Assembly (NCBI RefSeq): GCF_003254665.1
Contig: NZ_QHGY01000009.1
Location: 51,072 to 115,071 of the forward strand
Direction of reading: 5' to 3'
DNA length: 64,000 nucleotides
Source: Billgrantia lactosivorans
GTDB lineage: Bacteria; Pseudomonadota; Gammaproteobacteria; Pseudomonadales; Halomonadaceae
In this document: piece by piece, positions 48,024 through 58,391 of the stretch
Numbering within the stretch: position 1 is the first letter of the stretch
Layout: each line of letters begins with the position of its first letter
The notes under the pieces: model-generated
The model's database searches: none
What the model was told of the DNA's origin: nothing
The model's input: the letters and a program-made list of their open reading frames with translations, nothing else
Translations under genes and position numbers: made by a program

Positions 48024-48826
48024 GTTCGCAACGCTTCCTGGCCTTTGGCCTGCGCTTCTACGTGGTGGTCTTCTTCGCCTACCTGTTCCTGCCGCTACTG
48101 ATCATGGCGGCGGCCACCTTCAACGACAGCCGCTTTCCCACCGTGACCCCGTGGGACGGCACCACCCTGCGCTGGTTCGGCGAGCTGGCGGCGGACGGCG
48201 GCATGTGGCAGGCGCTCGGCAACAGCCTGGTCGTGGCGGCGGGCGTGCTGGTCGTCGCCGTGCCCATCGGCATTGCCACGGCGCTGTTCCTCAACACCGT
48301 GTCGAGCCGCGCCAAGCCGTTCCTCTACGCGCTGATCCTCTCGCCGCTGCTCACCCCCGGGGTGATCATCGGCATCTCGACGCTGATCTTCTGGCGCCAG
48401 TTCGGCGTCAGCGGCGGCATCTTCCTCACCGTGCTGGGCCAGGCGACCTTCATCGCCGCCTACGTCATGCTGATGGTCACCGCGCGGCTGCAGCGCTTCG
48501 ACCGCACCCTCGAGCGCGCGGCACTGGACCTCGGCGCCAGCCCCTGGCAGGCGTTCCGCCGCATCCTGCTGCCCTACCTCAAGCCGGCGCTCTACTCGGC
48601 GGCGGTGATCGCCTTCCTGCAGTCCTTCGAGAACTACAACACCACGCTGTTCGTGGTCGGCTACGACACCACCCTGACGGTCTACATCGCCTCCAAGGTG
48701 CGCACCGGGCTGACCCCGGCGGTCAACGCCCTGGGGCTGATCCTGATCCTCATCACCGTGGCAGTCGCCGTGGTCTACGAACTGAAGCGGCGGCGGGAGG
48801 CGGCGCGAGTCGTCGAGGGAGTCTAG
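48020..48826 (+). CDS. potC: ABC transporter permease (PotC type)
   Basis: A 268-aa permease with six helices and the EAA-like loop (AALDLGASPWQAFRRILLPYLKPAL, around residue 170). It completes the four-gene importer. Its stop shares the palindrome CTAG (48823-48826) with the stop of the histidine kinase on the other strand. Confidence 0.88.
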   Translation: MSSQRFLAFGLRFYVVVFFAYLFLPLLIMAAATFNDSRFPTVTPWDGTTLRWFGELAADGGMWQALGNSLVVAAGVLVVAVPIGIATALFLNTVSSRAKPFLYALILSPLLTPGVIIGISTLIFWRQFGVSGGIFLTVLGQATFIAAYVMLMVTARLQRFDRTLERAALDLGASPWQAFRRILLPYLKPALYSAAVIAFLQSFENYNTTLFVVGYDTTLTVYIASKVRTGLTPAVNALGLILILITVAVAVVYELKRRREAARVVEGV

Positions 48827-50187
48827 CCCGGCGCTGCCGGGGGCTCGGCCAGTGGCCGGGCCGGCAGCCATACCCGGGCGGAAAGACCGCCGAGGGGAGA
48901 GGCGTCGAGCGCCAGCCGGCCGCCGTGCAGGGTTGCCAGGTCGGCGACGATGGCCAGCCCCAGGCCGCTGCCGGAGCGCTGCTCGTCCAGGCGTGCGCCG
49001 CGACCCATGGCGGCCTGGCGCTGGGCCTCGTTCATGCCGGGGCCGTCGTCTTCCACGCACAGCCACAAGCCGTCGCCGGCGGCGTTGCCCGTGAACCTGA
49101 CCCGGCCGTCGGCCCAGCGCAGGGCGTTGTCCAGCAGGTTACCGATGAGCTCCTGAAGGTCCTGGGGCGCCATGCGCACGCGCAGCCCGTCCGCCAGGCT
49201 GTGCTCGAGCTGCACGCCGCGGCGACCGGCGAGGCGCCCCAGGCCGTCGAGGATGGGGGCGAGTGTCTCGGTCACGGCGATCCGGGGAGCCAGGCCGACG
49301 TCCCCCGCCGCGGTGGCGCGCGCCAGGTGGTGGCGCACGGCGGTGTCGATGCGGGCGAGCTCGTCGCGAATCCGGCTGCGGCGCGGCTCCTCGATGCCAT
49401 CGGCCAGGGTGGTCAGCACGCTCACCGGTGTCTTCAGCGCGTGCGCCAGGTTCCCGGCGGCGTGGCGGGCATGCTCCATCAGCCGCCGGTCGCGGGCCAG
49501 CACCGCGTTCACCGCCCCGGCCAGGCGCGCCAGCTCGGCGGGCAGGCGGGTGTCGAGGCGTTCGGCGTCGCCGTTCTCCACCTGTGCCAGGTTGCCCTGC
49601 ATGCGCCGCAGCGGCGCCAGTCCCCAGCGCACCTGCAGCGCCAGCATCGCCAGCACCAGCAGGCCGAGGCCGGCGAGCGACAGTGCCACCAACCGGGCGA
49701 AGCGCGCCAGCTCCTGGTCCAACGGCTCGCGGGGCACCGCCACGCTGACGTGCAGCGGCGACTCGAGCGGGGCCAGCCGGATATCGCGTTCGACGACCCG
49801 CAGCGGTGTCCCGCGGGGGCCCGCGACGTCGTGCCGGGCGACCTCGGGGGCTTCCCGTACCGGCAGGCGCTGGTCCCACAGCGAGCGCGAGGTGAGCGCC
49901 CGCTCGCCGCCATCGCTCACCTGCCAGTACCAGCCCGAGTAGACCTGTTCGAAGCGCGGATCGCCGAGGTCGCGCTCCTGGACCAGTTGCTGCGCCACGT
50001 CGTCCCAGGCGACACCGGCGATCACCACGTTGAGCAGCGCCTCCAGCTGGCGGTCGAAGGCGGCGGTGGCGGTGGTGCGAAAATGCTGGGCGAGGCCGAG
50101 CCCGGCCAGCGGCAGGGTAAGCGCCAGCATCAGCAGGGTGGCCAGTATCAGTCGGCTGGCCAGCGACAGTCGATGCAGTCGCTTCAT
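48823..50187 (-). CDS. sensor histidine kinase (PhoQ-like)
   Basis: A 454-aa membrane kinase: N-terminal helix (about 11-33), periplasmic domain, second helix (about 165-188), HAMP linker, and an H-box of the type NLAHALKTP (near residue 249), as in PhoQ-like kinases. The ATPase domain has NLLDNALRW, DDGPGM and GSGLGLAIV. It is the third gene of a PepSY protein - response regulator - kinase operon, each joined by ATGA-type overlaps. Its signal may be cations or envelope stress, read with the PepSY protein. Confidence 0.87.
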   Translation of the reverse strand: MKRLHRLSLASRLILATLLMLALTLPLAGLGLAQHFRTTATAAFDRQLEALLNVVIAGVAWDDVAQQLVQERDLGDPRFEQVYSGWYWQVSDGGERALTSRSLWDQRLPVREAPEVARHDVAGPRGTPLRVVERDIRLAPLESPLHVSVAVPREPLDQELARFARLVALSLAGLGLLVLAMLALQVRWGLAPLRRMQGNLAQVENGDAERLDTRLPAELARLAGAVNAVLARDRRLMEHARHAAGNLAHALKTPVSVLTTLADGIEEPRRSRIRDELARIDTAVRHHLARATAAGDVGLAPRIAVTETLAPILDGLGRLAGRRGVQLEHSLADGLRVRMAPQDLQELIGNLLDNALRWADGRVRFTGNAAGDGLWLCVEDDGPGMNEAQRQAAMGRGARLDEQRSGSGLGLAIVADLATLHGGRLALDASPLGGLSARVWLPARPLAEPPAAPG

Positions 50188-50855
50188 GAGGCCTCGGCGC
50201 TGCCGCTGAGGCGGTAACCCTGGCCGCGGCGGGTCTCGATGCGTTCGGCGCCCAGCTTGCGCCTCAGGCGGCTGATCTGGACGTCGATGACGTTGGAGTC
50301 GGGTTCGTGGTCGCGATCGTAGACGTGCTCGGCCAGTTCGCTGCGGCTGACCACCCGCGGGGCGGCGTGGGCCAGGTAGGCGAGCAGGCGCGACTCCTGG
50401 GCGGTGAGGCTCACCGGGCGACCGGCCAGGGTGACGCTGCCGGTATGGGTGTCGAAGGCCAGCTCGCCGATGCGCAGCACCGGATGGGCGTGACCGTGGC
50501 TGCGGCGCACCAGGGCGCGCAGGCGGAACAGCACCTCGGCGGTCTCGAACGGCTTGGTGACGTAGTCGTCGGCGCCGGCGGAGAAGCCGGTGGCCTTGTC
50601 GGCCCAGCGGGTACGCGCGGTCAGCACCAGCACCGGCAATTCGATGGCGTCCTCGCGCCACTCGGCGAGCCAGCGGCTGCCGTCGCCGTCGGGCAGCCCG
50701 AGGTCGAGGATCGCGGCGTCGTACACCTCGGTGCGCACCAGGAAATCGGCCTGGCCGCCGCTGCCGGCTCGCTCGACCAGCACGCCGGCCTCGTGCAGCG
50801 CCTCCGCCAGCACCGTGGCCAGCGCGTCGTCGTCCTCTACCAGCAGCACCTTCAT
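50184..50855 (-). CDS. OmpR/PhoB-family response regulator
   Basis: A 223-aa regulator: receiver domain (residues 1-115) with acidic residues VEDDD near the start, phospho-acceptor aspartate in AAILDLGLP (near residue 51) and the lysine of TKPF (near 101); winged-helix DNA-binding domain (about 128-218). The ATG at 50855 is taken because MKVLLVEDD is the normal receiver start; longer frames run into the PepSY gene. Confidence 0.9.
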   Translation of the reverse strand: MKVLLVEDDDALATVLAEALHEAGVLVERAGSGGQADFLVRTEVYDAAILDLGLPDGDGSRWLAEWREDAIELPVLVLTARTRWADKATGFSAGADDYVTKPFETAEVLFRLRALVRRSHGHAHPVLRIGELAFDTHTGSVTLAGRPVSLTAQESRLLAYLAHAAPRVVSRSELAEHVYDRDHEPDSNVIDVQISRLRRKLGAERIETRRGQGYRLSGSAEAS

Positions 50856-51232
50856 CGCGCCTTCCCCTCGCGCCGCATGCCGTCGATGTCGACGCCCTCC
50901 ATGCCGATCAACTCGCCGCTTTCGGCGTCGAACTCGAACTCCACCACCTGGCCCCGGGGGCCGAGCATCTCCACCTCGTAGATCGTCCGGCCGTCGTCGC
51001 GCTCCAGCTCGACTTCGAGCACCTGCCCCTCGTAGCGTGCCTCGAGCCAGTCGAGGATCTGCGGCAGCGCGACCAGTCGGCCGCTGCGCACGGCCTCGTG
51101 CAGGTCGTGCCAGTGCCTGTCGGCGAACGCCGGGGCGGCGGCCAGCAGCGACAGCCACAGGACCGCCAGGACGCGGCGGGCGAAGGCGCGGCGCGACAGG
51201 CGAGTGCGAGGGAACGGGAGTGAAGGCTTCAT
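50852..51232 (-). CDS. PepSY-domain periplasmic protein
   Basis: A 126-aa exported protein with a basic N-terminus and signal helix (about residues 22-37, cleavage near AFA), then a single PepSY domain (about 45-120) ending in ELIGMEGVDIDGM. PepSY domains often sit next to two-component systems and may modulate the sensor or bind a ligand. Its stop overlaps the start of the response regulator. It is divergent from a second PepSY-like gene. Confidence 0.83.
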   Translation of the reverse strand: MKPSLPFPRTRLSRRAFARRVLAVLWLSLLAAAPAFADRHWHDLHEAVRSGRLVALPQILDWLEARYEGQVLEVELERDDGRTIYEVEMLGPRGQVVEFEFDAESGELIGMEGVDIDGMRREGKAR

Positions 51233-51362
51233 GAAGCAAGAGTGCCGGGCCCGACATGAATACAGCATGAACGGGCCTGTCAGCATGGGGCAAGGTGGCC
51301 GGTGCTAAAACCTGATCTGTGTCGAGAAACGCGACACCGTCAAAGCCACTGAGGACTCACCC

Positions 51363-51836
51363 ATGAAACGCAAGACACTCGCAGCCGGCTCGCTGGCCAC
51401 CCTGATGCTCGCCGCCGCCTCGGTACAGGCCTCCGACGCTCGCCTGGCGACGGAGCGCCTCGACGAGGTGCTGGAGCAGGTCACGGGCTTCGGCTTCCAG
51501 CACATCCAGGAGATCGAGGCCAAGGGGCGCGACAGCGTCGAGGTCGAGGGCTGGCTCGACGACGAATGGCAGGCCGAGGTGCGCCTGTCGCTGGAGAGCG
51601 GAGAATCCCTCGAAGAGGAGCGCAAGCGCCGTGACGGCGGGGCCTGGGGCATGAGCGAAGAGGACGTCCGCATGGCCATGGAAGCCGCCGTGGCCGAAGG
51701 CCTGGCCGAGTTCGACGAGCTCCAGGTCGACCGCGACGGCCGCATCGAGATCGAGGGGCGAGACGCCGACGGCCGCGAGATCGAGGTGCGCAGCCAGCAG
51801 GGCGAGAGCGGGGTGACCGACGTGGAGCGCGACTGA
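51363..51836 (+). CDS. exported PepSY-like protein, acidic
   Basis: A 157-aa protein with signal peptide (cleavage after VQA, near residue 23) and two repeats resembling PepSY halves (about 28-85 and 95-145; each ends in an EVxxWLDDEWQAEV- or EIEGRDADGREIEV-like segment). Very acidic. It lies between two two-component operons, divergent from one and convergent with the other, and may be a regulated output of either. Confidence 0.75.
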   Translation: MKRKTLAAGSLATLMLAAASVQASDARLATERLDEVLEQVTGFGFQHIQEIEAKGRDSVEVEGWLDDEWQAEVRLSLESGESLEEERKRRDGGAWGMSEEDVRMAMEAAVAEGLAEFDELQVDRDGRIEIEGRDADGREIEVRSQQGESGVTDVERD

Positions 51837-51854
51837 TCTTCCCCGCTGGGCAGC

Positions 51855-53264
51855 CTAGCGCTCGGGGCTGCTGTTCCGGGGCTGTGACACGGCCTCCCGC
51901 GGCAGAGTCGCCAGGGCCCGCAGCCCACCCCCGGGCGCCTCCTGTAGCTGCAGCTGCCCGCCATGACGGGCCAGCAGGCGCTCGACGATGGACAGGCCCA
52001 GGCCGGCGCCGGCGCCCGGGCCGGCACGATGGAAGCGCTCGGTCACGCGCTGGCGCTCGGCGGCGGGTATGCCGGGCCCCTGGTCGTCCACGCGCAGGGT
52101 CAGCAGGCTGTCATCCGCCTCGAGCGCGACCGTGACGAGGCCGCCATCGGGGGAGTGGTTCAGCGCATTGCCCACCAGGTTCTGCACCAGGGTCTCGATG
52201 GCGCCGGGCTCGACTCGCAGGCACCAGTCGAGGCTGGCGTCGGCCTCGAGAGCCAGCGCCTGGTCGCGCTCGGCGGCGAGGGGGGCCAGCTTGGCCAGCG
52301 CCTCGCGCAGTTCGAGCAGCAGGTCGGCCTCGCGCAGCGCGGGCCGGGCCTCCTCCGGGTCCAGGCGGGCGAGTGTCAGCAGCTGCGCCACCAGGCGGGT
52401 GGCCCGTGCCACGCCGGATCGCAGCTCATCGAGCGCTTCGCGACGATCCTCGGCGCTCTCCGCGGCGAGGGCATTCTGGGCATGCAGGTCGAGCACCGCC
52501 AGTGGCGTGCGCAGCTCGTGGGCGGCGTCGGCGATGAAGCGCTTCTCGCGCACCCGCAGCTCGCGGATCCGCTCGAGCAGGCGGTTCAGCGCGCCGACGA
52601 TGGTGGCCAACTCACGCGGCAGCGGCTGCAGTGCCAGCGGCTGCAGGTTGTACGGGTCGCGGTGACGGATCGCCTCGGCCAGGCGCGACAGCGGGCGCAG
52701 CCCCCAGCCGGTGGCCCACCACAGCAGCAGCGCCAGCAGCGGCAGGCCGACCAGGTCGGGCAGCAGGGTGCGCAGGGCCACGGCGCGGGTCAGTTCGCCG
52801 CGCACGTCGCTGCGTTCAGCGACCATGACCCGGCGCGTCGCATCGGCCACATCGAGCACGTAGATGCGCCAGTCGTCCCCGGCCACCCGGTTGTCGGTGT
52901 AGCCCGGCGGGTGATCGGTGAACGGTTGCTCCGGGGCACTGGCGGAGCGCAGCAGCAGGCGCTCCCCCTCCCACAGCTGGAAGGCCAGCTTGCTCTCGTA
53001 GCGGTGTCCGGCGAGGCGCTTGTCCGACTGCTCGGCGCGCAGCAGTGCGCTCTCGAGGCTCTCGAGCAGGGCCTCGCGCTGTGCGCTCGGCAGCGGTGAC
53101 TGGGCCAGCCCCTCCAGCAGGCGGGCATTCTGCGCCAGGCTGGCGTCGTAGAGCTCCTCGATCTCGTGGGCGGCGTAGCGATAGCTGACCAGGCCGATCG
53201 CCAGCATGCTGATGGCGAACACCAGCAGGACCAGGCCCAGGGTGCGGCGGCGGATCGAGGTCAT
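51855..53264 (-). CDS. sensor histidine kinase (QseC/BasS-like)
   Basis: A 469-aa membrane kinase with two membrane helices (about 8-30 and 160-185), HAMP region, H-box DAAHELRTPLAVLDLH (near residue 246), N-box NLVGNALNHSP (near 363) and DQGPGIP plus GAGLGLSIVERLL. Its start overlaps the response regulator stop by 4 bases. The layout resembles QseBC or BasRS systems. Confidence 0.87.
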   Translation of the reverse strand: MTSIRRRTLGLVLLVFAISMLAIGLVSYRYAAHEIEELYDASLAQNARLLEGLAQSPLPSAQREALLESLESALLRAEQSDKRLAGHRYESKLAFQLWEGERLLLRSASAPEQPFTDHPPGYTDNRVAGDDWRIYVLDVADATRRVMVAERSDVRGELTRAVALRTLLPDLVGLPLLALLLWWATGWGLRPLSRLAEAIRHRDPYNLQPLALQPLPRELATIVGALNRLLERIRELRVREKRFIADAAHELRTPLAVLDLHAQNALAAESAEDRREALDELRSGVARATRLVAQLLTLARLDPEEARPALREADLLLELREALAKLAPLAAERDQALALEADASLDWCLRVEPGAIETLVQNLVGNALNHSPDGGLVTVALEADDSLLTLRVDDQGPGIPAAERQRVTERFHRAGPGAGAGLGLSIVERLLARHGGQLQLQEAPGGGLRALATLPREAVSQPRNSSPER

Positions 53265-53932
53265 GGGGCGCCGGCCTCATCCAGCACGTAGCCGATTCCC
53301 CGTACCGTGCGGATCAGGCCGGGGAACAGCTTGCGGCGCAGGTGGTGGACATGGACCTCGATGGCGTTGCTCTCGACGTCCGCTTCCCAGCCATAGACCA
53401 GCCGGGTCAGGGTATCGCGGGTGAAGACGCGCCCCGGATGGCTCATGAACTCGTGCAGCAGGGTGAACTCGCGACGCGATAGCGCCACCGGCCGGCCGCG
53501 GTAGCTGACACCGAGGGTGGAGGGATCGAGGCGGATGTCGCGACACGCCAGCACGGGGCTCGCCTGGCCCTGGCTGCGGCGCAGCAGCGCGCGCAGGCGC
53601 GCCTTGAGCTCGGCCACCTCGAAGGGCTTCACCAGATAATCGTCGGCGCCGGCATCCAGGCCGGCGATACGGTCGTCGACGGCATCGCGGGCGGTGAGCA
53701 CCAGCACCGGCACCCGATTGCCGCGTCGGCGAGCGCTCTGCAGTACCCGCATGCCGTCGAGCCCGGGCAGCCCCAGGTCGAGAATCACGGCATCGAACGG
53801 TTCGTCGCCGTGCAGCGCGTTCAGGGCCGCGGTACCGTCGGCCAGGTGGTCGACGGTGTAGTGCTCGGGCTTGAGGGCCAGGCGGATGCCCGAGGCCAGG
53901 CTCGGGTCATCCTCCACCAGCAGGATGCGCAT
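53261..53932 (-). CDS. OmpR-family response regulator (QseB/BasR-like)
   Basis: A 223-aa regulator starting MRILLVEDDPSLASG, with the phospho-acceptor in AVILDLGLPGLDG (near residue 51), TARDAVDDR, and VKPF (near 102), followed by a winged helix (about 130-215). The ATG at 53932 is the normal receiver start. Its first 26 bases overlap the end of the GT9 gene, so it is translated as part of a GT9 - regulator - kinase run. Confidence 0.9.
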   Translation of the reverse strand: MRILLVEDDPSLASGIRLALKPEHYTVDHLADGTAALNALHGDEPFDAVILDLGLPGLDGMRVLQSARRRGNRVPVLVLTARDAVDDRIAGLDAGADDYLVKPFEVAELKARLRALLRRSQGQASPVLACRDIRLDPSTLGVSYRGRPVALSRREFTLLHEFMSHPGRVFTRDTLTRLVYGWEADVESNAIEVHVHHLRRKLFPGLIRTVRGIGYVLDEAGAP

Positions 53933-55088
53933 GCAGGCGATCTCGTCTTCGGTCGTCGTGGCCCGGGTGTGCCGGGGCTGCATGCCCATGCGCTTCGCGG
54001 CGCGGCTGCGGCGCGGGTCGCGCGGCTTCCTGGCGATGCGACACATGCTCGGCCACCGTCTCAGGGTCTGGTTGGAAAAGTACCAGATCCGCGGGGCCCT
54101 CGGGAGCGAATCTGCGTGACCCGGGCACGTTGAGCAGGGCCATCACGGGCACCGCCAGGGCGGCGGCCATGTGCATGGGGCCGGTGTCCGGCGTGACCAG
54201 CTGCGGCAACTGGGCCAGCACGGCCGCGAACTCGCGCAGCGGCAGGGGCGGCAGGAGGCGGCCGTGTACGCCGCAGGTGGATGCCAGGGCGGGAAGGTGA
54301 CGTGCCTCCTCTGGCCCCAGCAGCACCACATAGGGCTGCTGGCGTGCCTCGAGCGCGCGCAGCAGTGCCTGCCAGAAGCGAAGGGGCAGGCGCTTGTCGA
54401 GATGGCCGCCAACGAAGATGCCGACGGCGGTGGGCGGCAGCGACAGCCTCGCCAGCAGCGCCAGCGCGGCGTCATGCTCCTGCCGCGACAGCACCAGCCA
54501 GGGGCGCGGCTCGCAGGCCAGGCCCAGGGGCGCCGCCAGGCTGCTGGCCAGCGCATGGGCGTGAGCCGGGGCAGGCTCCGCCACCCAGTCATAGGTGCCT
54601 TCCAGCCGGCCAGGTTGGCCAAGCGTCTGGCGGGCCCCGCAGAGCTGGGTGAACGCCCAGCCGGTCAGGGACCCTTCGCCCAGTTGGATGGCGAGGTCGT
54701 ACTCACGCCGCCGCAGCTCGCCGAGCAGGCTGAACAGGCGCCAGGGGCCGAGCAGCATGGAGCGGCTCAGGCCGTGGTAGTTGGCGAGCGGCATGCCGGA
54801 GAAGAGGGCGCGGGTGGTGTCCGTGCCCAGGTAGTCGATCTCGAGGCCCGGGCGATCCCGGGCCAGGGCCTGGATGAAGCGGGCCCCGATGACAGCATTG
54901 CCGAGTCGAAAGTTGGGGCGTACCAAGAGCACTCGCTGCACGCCCTCCAGGACGTTCGGGGTGACGGCCTTGGCTTGACGATGACGCAGGCTGAGGGCGC
55001 GGTAGCACCAGGCCTTGGCGCTTCTTTCCAGGCGCTTTCCCAGCTTGCGCATGGCCGGGTGACGGCGAATCGAAGTCAGCAGGAACAT
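53907..55088 (-). CDS. GT9-family (heptosyltransferase-like) glycosyltransferase
   Basis: A 393-aa glycosyltransferase of the lipopolysaccharide heptosyltransferase type: VLLVRPNFRLGNAVIG near residue 53 and PQLVTPDTGPMHMAAAL near 302 are family hallmarks. It probably adds a sugar to the LPS core. The last 45 residues are unusual, rich in His, Arg, Ala and Pro, and run into the next gene. AAGGAGC precedes the ATG. Its link to a BasR-like system fits envelope modification. Confidence 0.83.
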   Translation of the reverse strand: MFLLTSIRRHPAMRKLGKRLERSAKAWCYRALSLRHRQAKAVTPNVLEGVQRVLLVRPNFRLGNAVIGARFIQALARDRPGLEIDYLGTDTTRALFSGMPLANYHGLSRSMLLGPWRLFSLLGELRRREYDLAIQLGEGSLTGWAFTQLCGARQTLGQPGRLEGTYDWVAEPAPAHAHALASSLAAPLGLACEPRPWLVLSRQEHDAALALLARLSLPPTAVGIFVGGHLDKRLPLRFWQALLRALEARQQPYVVLLGPEEARHLPALASTCGVHGRLLPPLPLREFAAVLAQLPQLVTPDTGPMHMAAALAVPVMALLNVPGSRRFAPEGPADLVLFQPDPETVAEHVSHRQEAARPAPQPRREAHGHAAPAHPGHDDRRRDRLHAHPAGGG

Positions 55089-55161
55089 GCAGGCGCTCCT
55101 TGATGGGATGACGCCTGCACTTTCCCCGCGCTGTCTTATCGCAGCCTTAAGCGATCGCCAC

Positions 55162-55683
55162 TCAGGCCATGCGCTTTAGGCTTCGCTCACCCAGCCACCA
55201 CTGGTGGGCGAAGGCGGCGACGACATGCCCGCCGATCATCAGCCACATCAGGTTGGCGAGCACCTCGTGGGTCTCCTCGAAGGCCTCCTCGAGCCACTCG
55301 ATCTCGGCACCTGTCGGGATCAGCGGAAGGCCGAAGAAGGCGACGCCGTGGCCGCTGCCCCAGGCGGCGAGCACGCCGCTCACCGGAATCGCCAGCAGGA
55401 GCAGGTAGAGCGCCAGGTGGCCGAGGCGGGCGGCGCGGCGCCAGTGTGCCGGTGGCGCCACACGGCCGTGGTTGTGCCAGCGCCAGGCCAGGCGGAAGAC
55501 GAGTAGCACGAGCAGCGCCACCCCGAGGCTCTTGTGCAGGCCAATCAGGTTGCCCTTGCCGAGATCCTCGAGCGCTTCCATCCACCAGTCGCTGGCAAGC
55601 AGGAACAGCACCAGCACGGCCATGGACCAGTGCAGCGCGCGGGAGACGAGGCCATAGCGGTTTTCGGTATCGAGCCAGTTCAT
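55162..55683 (-). CDS. cytochrome b561
   Basis: A 173-aa four-helix membrane protein with histidine ligands for two b-hemes (ALHWSMAVLVLF near residue 17, GLHKSLGVALL near 48, and HEVLANLMWLMIGGHVVAAFAHQWW near 137). It shuttles electrons in the membrane. AAGGAGT precedes the ATG. Single gene between the GT9 and LysR genes. Confidence 0.87.
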   Translation of the reverse strand: MNWLDTENRYGLVSRALHWSMAVLVLFLLASDWWMEALEDLGKGNLIGLHKSLGVALLVLLVFRLAWRWHNHGRVAPPAHWRRAARLGHLALYLLLLAIPVSGVLAAWGSGHGVAFFGLPLIPTGAEIEWLEEAFEETHEVLANLMWLMIGGHVVAAFAHQWWLGERSLKRMA

Positions 55684-55781
55684 CGGGTCACTCCTTGGAG
55701 GGGTACGTGACCGTTTTACCCGGCGTTGCCTTGCGGGAGCCTTAAGGCTTCGTTCATGTCGCGTTCATGCGGTGCCAGCGC

Positions 55782-56687
55782 TCAGCGCTGGCCGCCCCAG
55801 ACGCTCTCCAGCACCTCCAGCGCGGCGGCGATGGCCGGTTCCTCGCTGCGCTCGCGCCGCCACACGAAGCACAGCGCGCAGGGCAGGCGCAGCCCCTCGA
55901 CCACCGTCAGGCCGCGCTCCTGGCGCTCGGCCATGGCCAGGGCGTCGCGCGCCAGGCTCAGGCCCACGCCGGCGCGCACCAGGTCGAGCATGCACGCCTC
56001 CTGGTCGACCTGGGCCACGCCGTGGGGCGTCACCCCGAGCGGGTCGAGCGCGCCGTGCAGCAGCCGGTGGTGCGCCGACAGGGTTGGCGTGACGATCCAG
56101 GGCAGGGCGGCGAGTCTCGTCCAGTCGGCATTGGCCACGCGGCTGCCCCAGCCGGGAGGCGCGACCACGTGATAGTGGAAGTGGGTCAGCTCGCGATGGG
56201 CGATCTCGGGCGCCTCCGGCCCTGGGCCCTCGCCGGGCGGGGCGAGGAAGAAGCCGGCGTCGAGTTCGTCGCGGCGTATCCACTCCAGCACGCTGCCGCT
56301 CATGCCGTGCTGCAGCTCGGTCTCGAGCTGCGGAGCGCGCTCCACCAGGCGGTGCAGGAAGGCACCCAGGCGGATGAACTCCGGGTCGACGATGGTGCCG
56401 ATACGCAGCCGGCCGTGCAGCGTGCTGTGCAGGGCGAGGGCGCTCTGCTCGAAGGCGGCCATGGCGGCCAGTGCCCGCTCCGCCGCGGGCAGCAGGGCGT
56501 GGCCGTCGTCCGTCAGTGCCAGGCCCTGGGGGCGGCGACGGAACAGCGTCAGCCCCAGCGCCTCCTGCAGGTGCTTGAGCTTGAGGCTGACGGCGGGCTG
56601 GGTCAGGTGCAGCCGTTCGGCGGCGCGGGAGACACTGCCTTCACGGGCCACGGTGACGAAGGCGCGCAGGGTGGGGAGATCGTGCAT
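55782..56687 (-). CDS. LysR-family regulator of mmsA-GMC operon
   Basis: A 301-aa LysR protein with helix-turn-helix in residues 1-60 ([24 protein letters not shown]) and effector domain after residue 85. It is divergent from mmsA; a perfect 10-bp inverted repeat lies 15 bases before its start. LysR regulators (HpdR/MmsR type) are known to control 3-hydroxypropionate and 3-hydroxyisobutyrate catabolic genes of the kind found here. Confidence 0.85.
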   Translation of the reverse strand: MHDLPTLRAFVTVAREGSVSRAAERLHLTQPAVSLKLKHLQEALGLTLFRRRPQGLALTDDGHALLPAAERALAAMAAFEQSALALHSTLHGRLRIGTIVDPEFIRLGAFLHRLVERAPQLETELQHGMSGSVLEWIRRDELDAGFFLAPPGEGPGPEAPEIAHRELTHFHYHVVAPPGWGSRVANADWTRLAALPWIVTPTLSAHHRLLHGALDPLGVTPHGVAQVDQEACMLDLVRAGVGLSLARDALAMAERQERGLTVVEGLRLPCALCFVWRRERSEEPAIAAALEVLESVWGGQR

Positions 56688-56702
56688 GGCTGGGGCTGCC
56701 TA

Positions 56703-56727
56703 GGGATATAAGGTTAGCTTATATCCC
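56703..56727. promoter_or_regulatory. LysR-type operator, perfect dyad
   Basis: GGGATATAAG (56703-56712) and CTTATATCCC (56718-56727) are perfect inverted repeats with a 5-base centre, containing the ATAAG-N5-CTTAT form of the LysR T-N11-A box. It lies just before the regulator gene and 133 bases before mmsA, fitting autorepression and divergent activation. Confidence 0.7.
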
Positions 56728-56860
56728 GCTTTTGGATTTCTCAATTGATCATGGCGTACGAATCGGTAGGCTTGATGGTCAAAGTACCGCCTGTGCTGAA
56801 TGCAAGCCGCGCCCGCCGCGCCAGTCAGCGACACCAGCCAACGACAAGACGAGAGAGCCC

Positions 56861-58372
<1,512 letters not shown>

Positions 58373-58391
58373 GCCGGTCGGGAGAGTCCCC

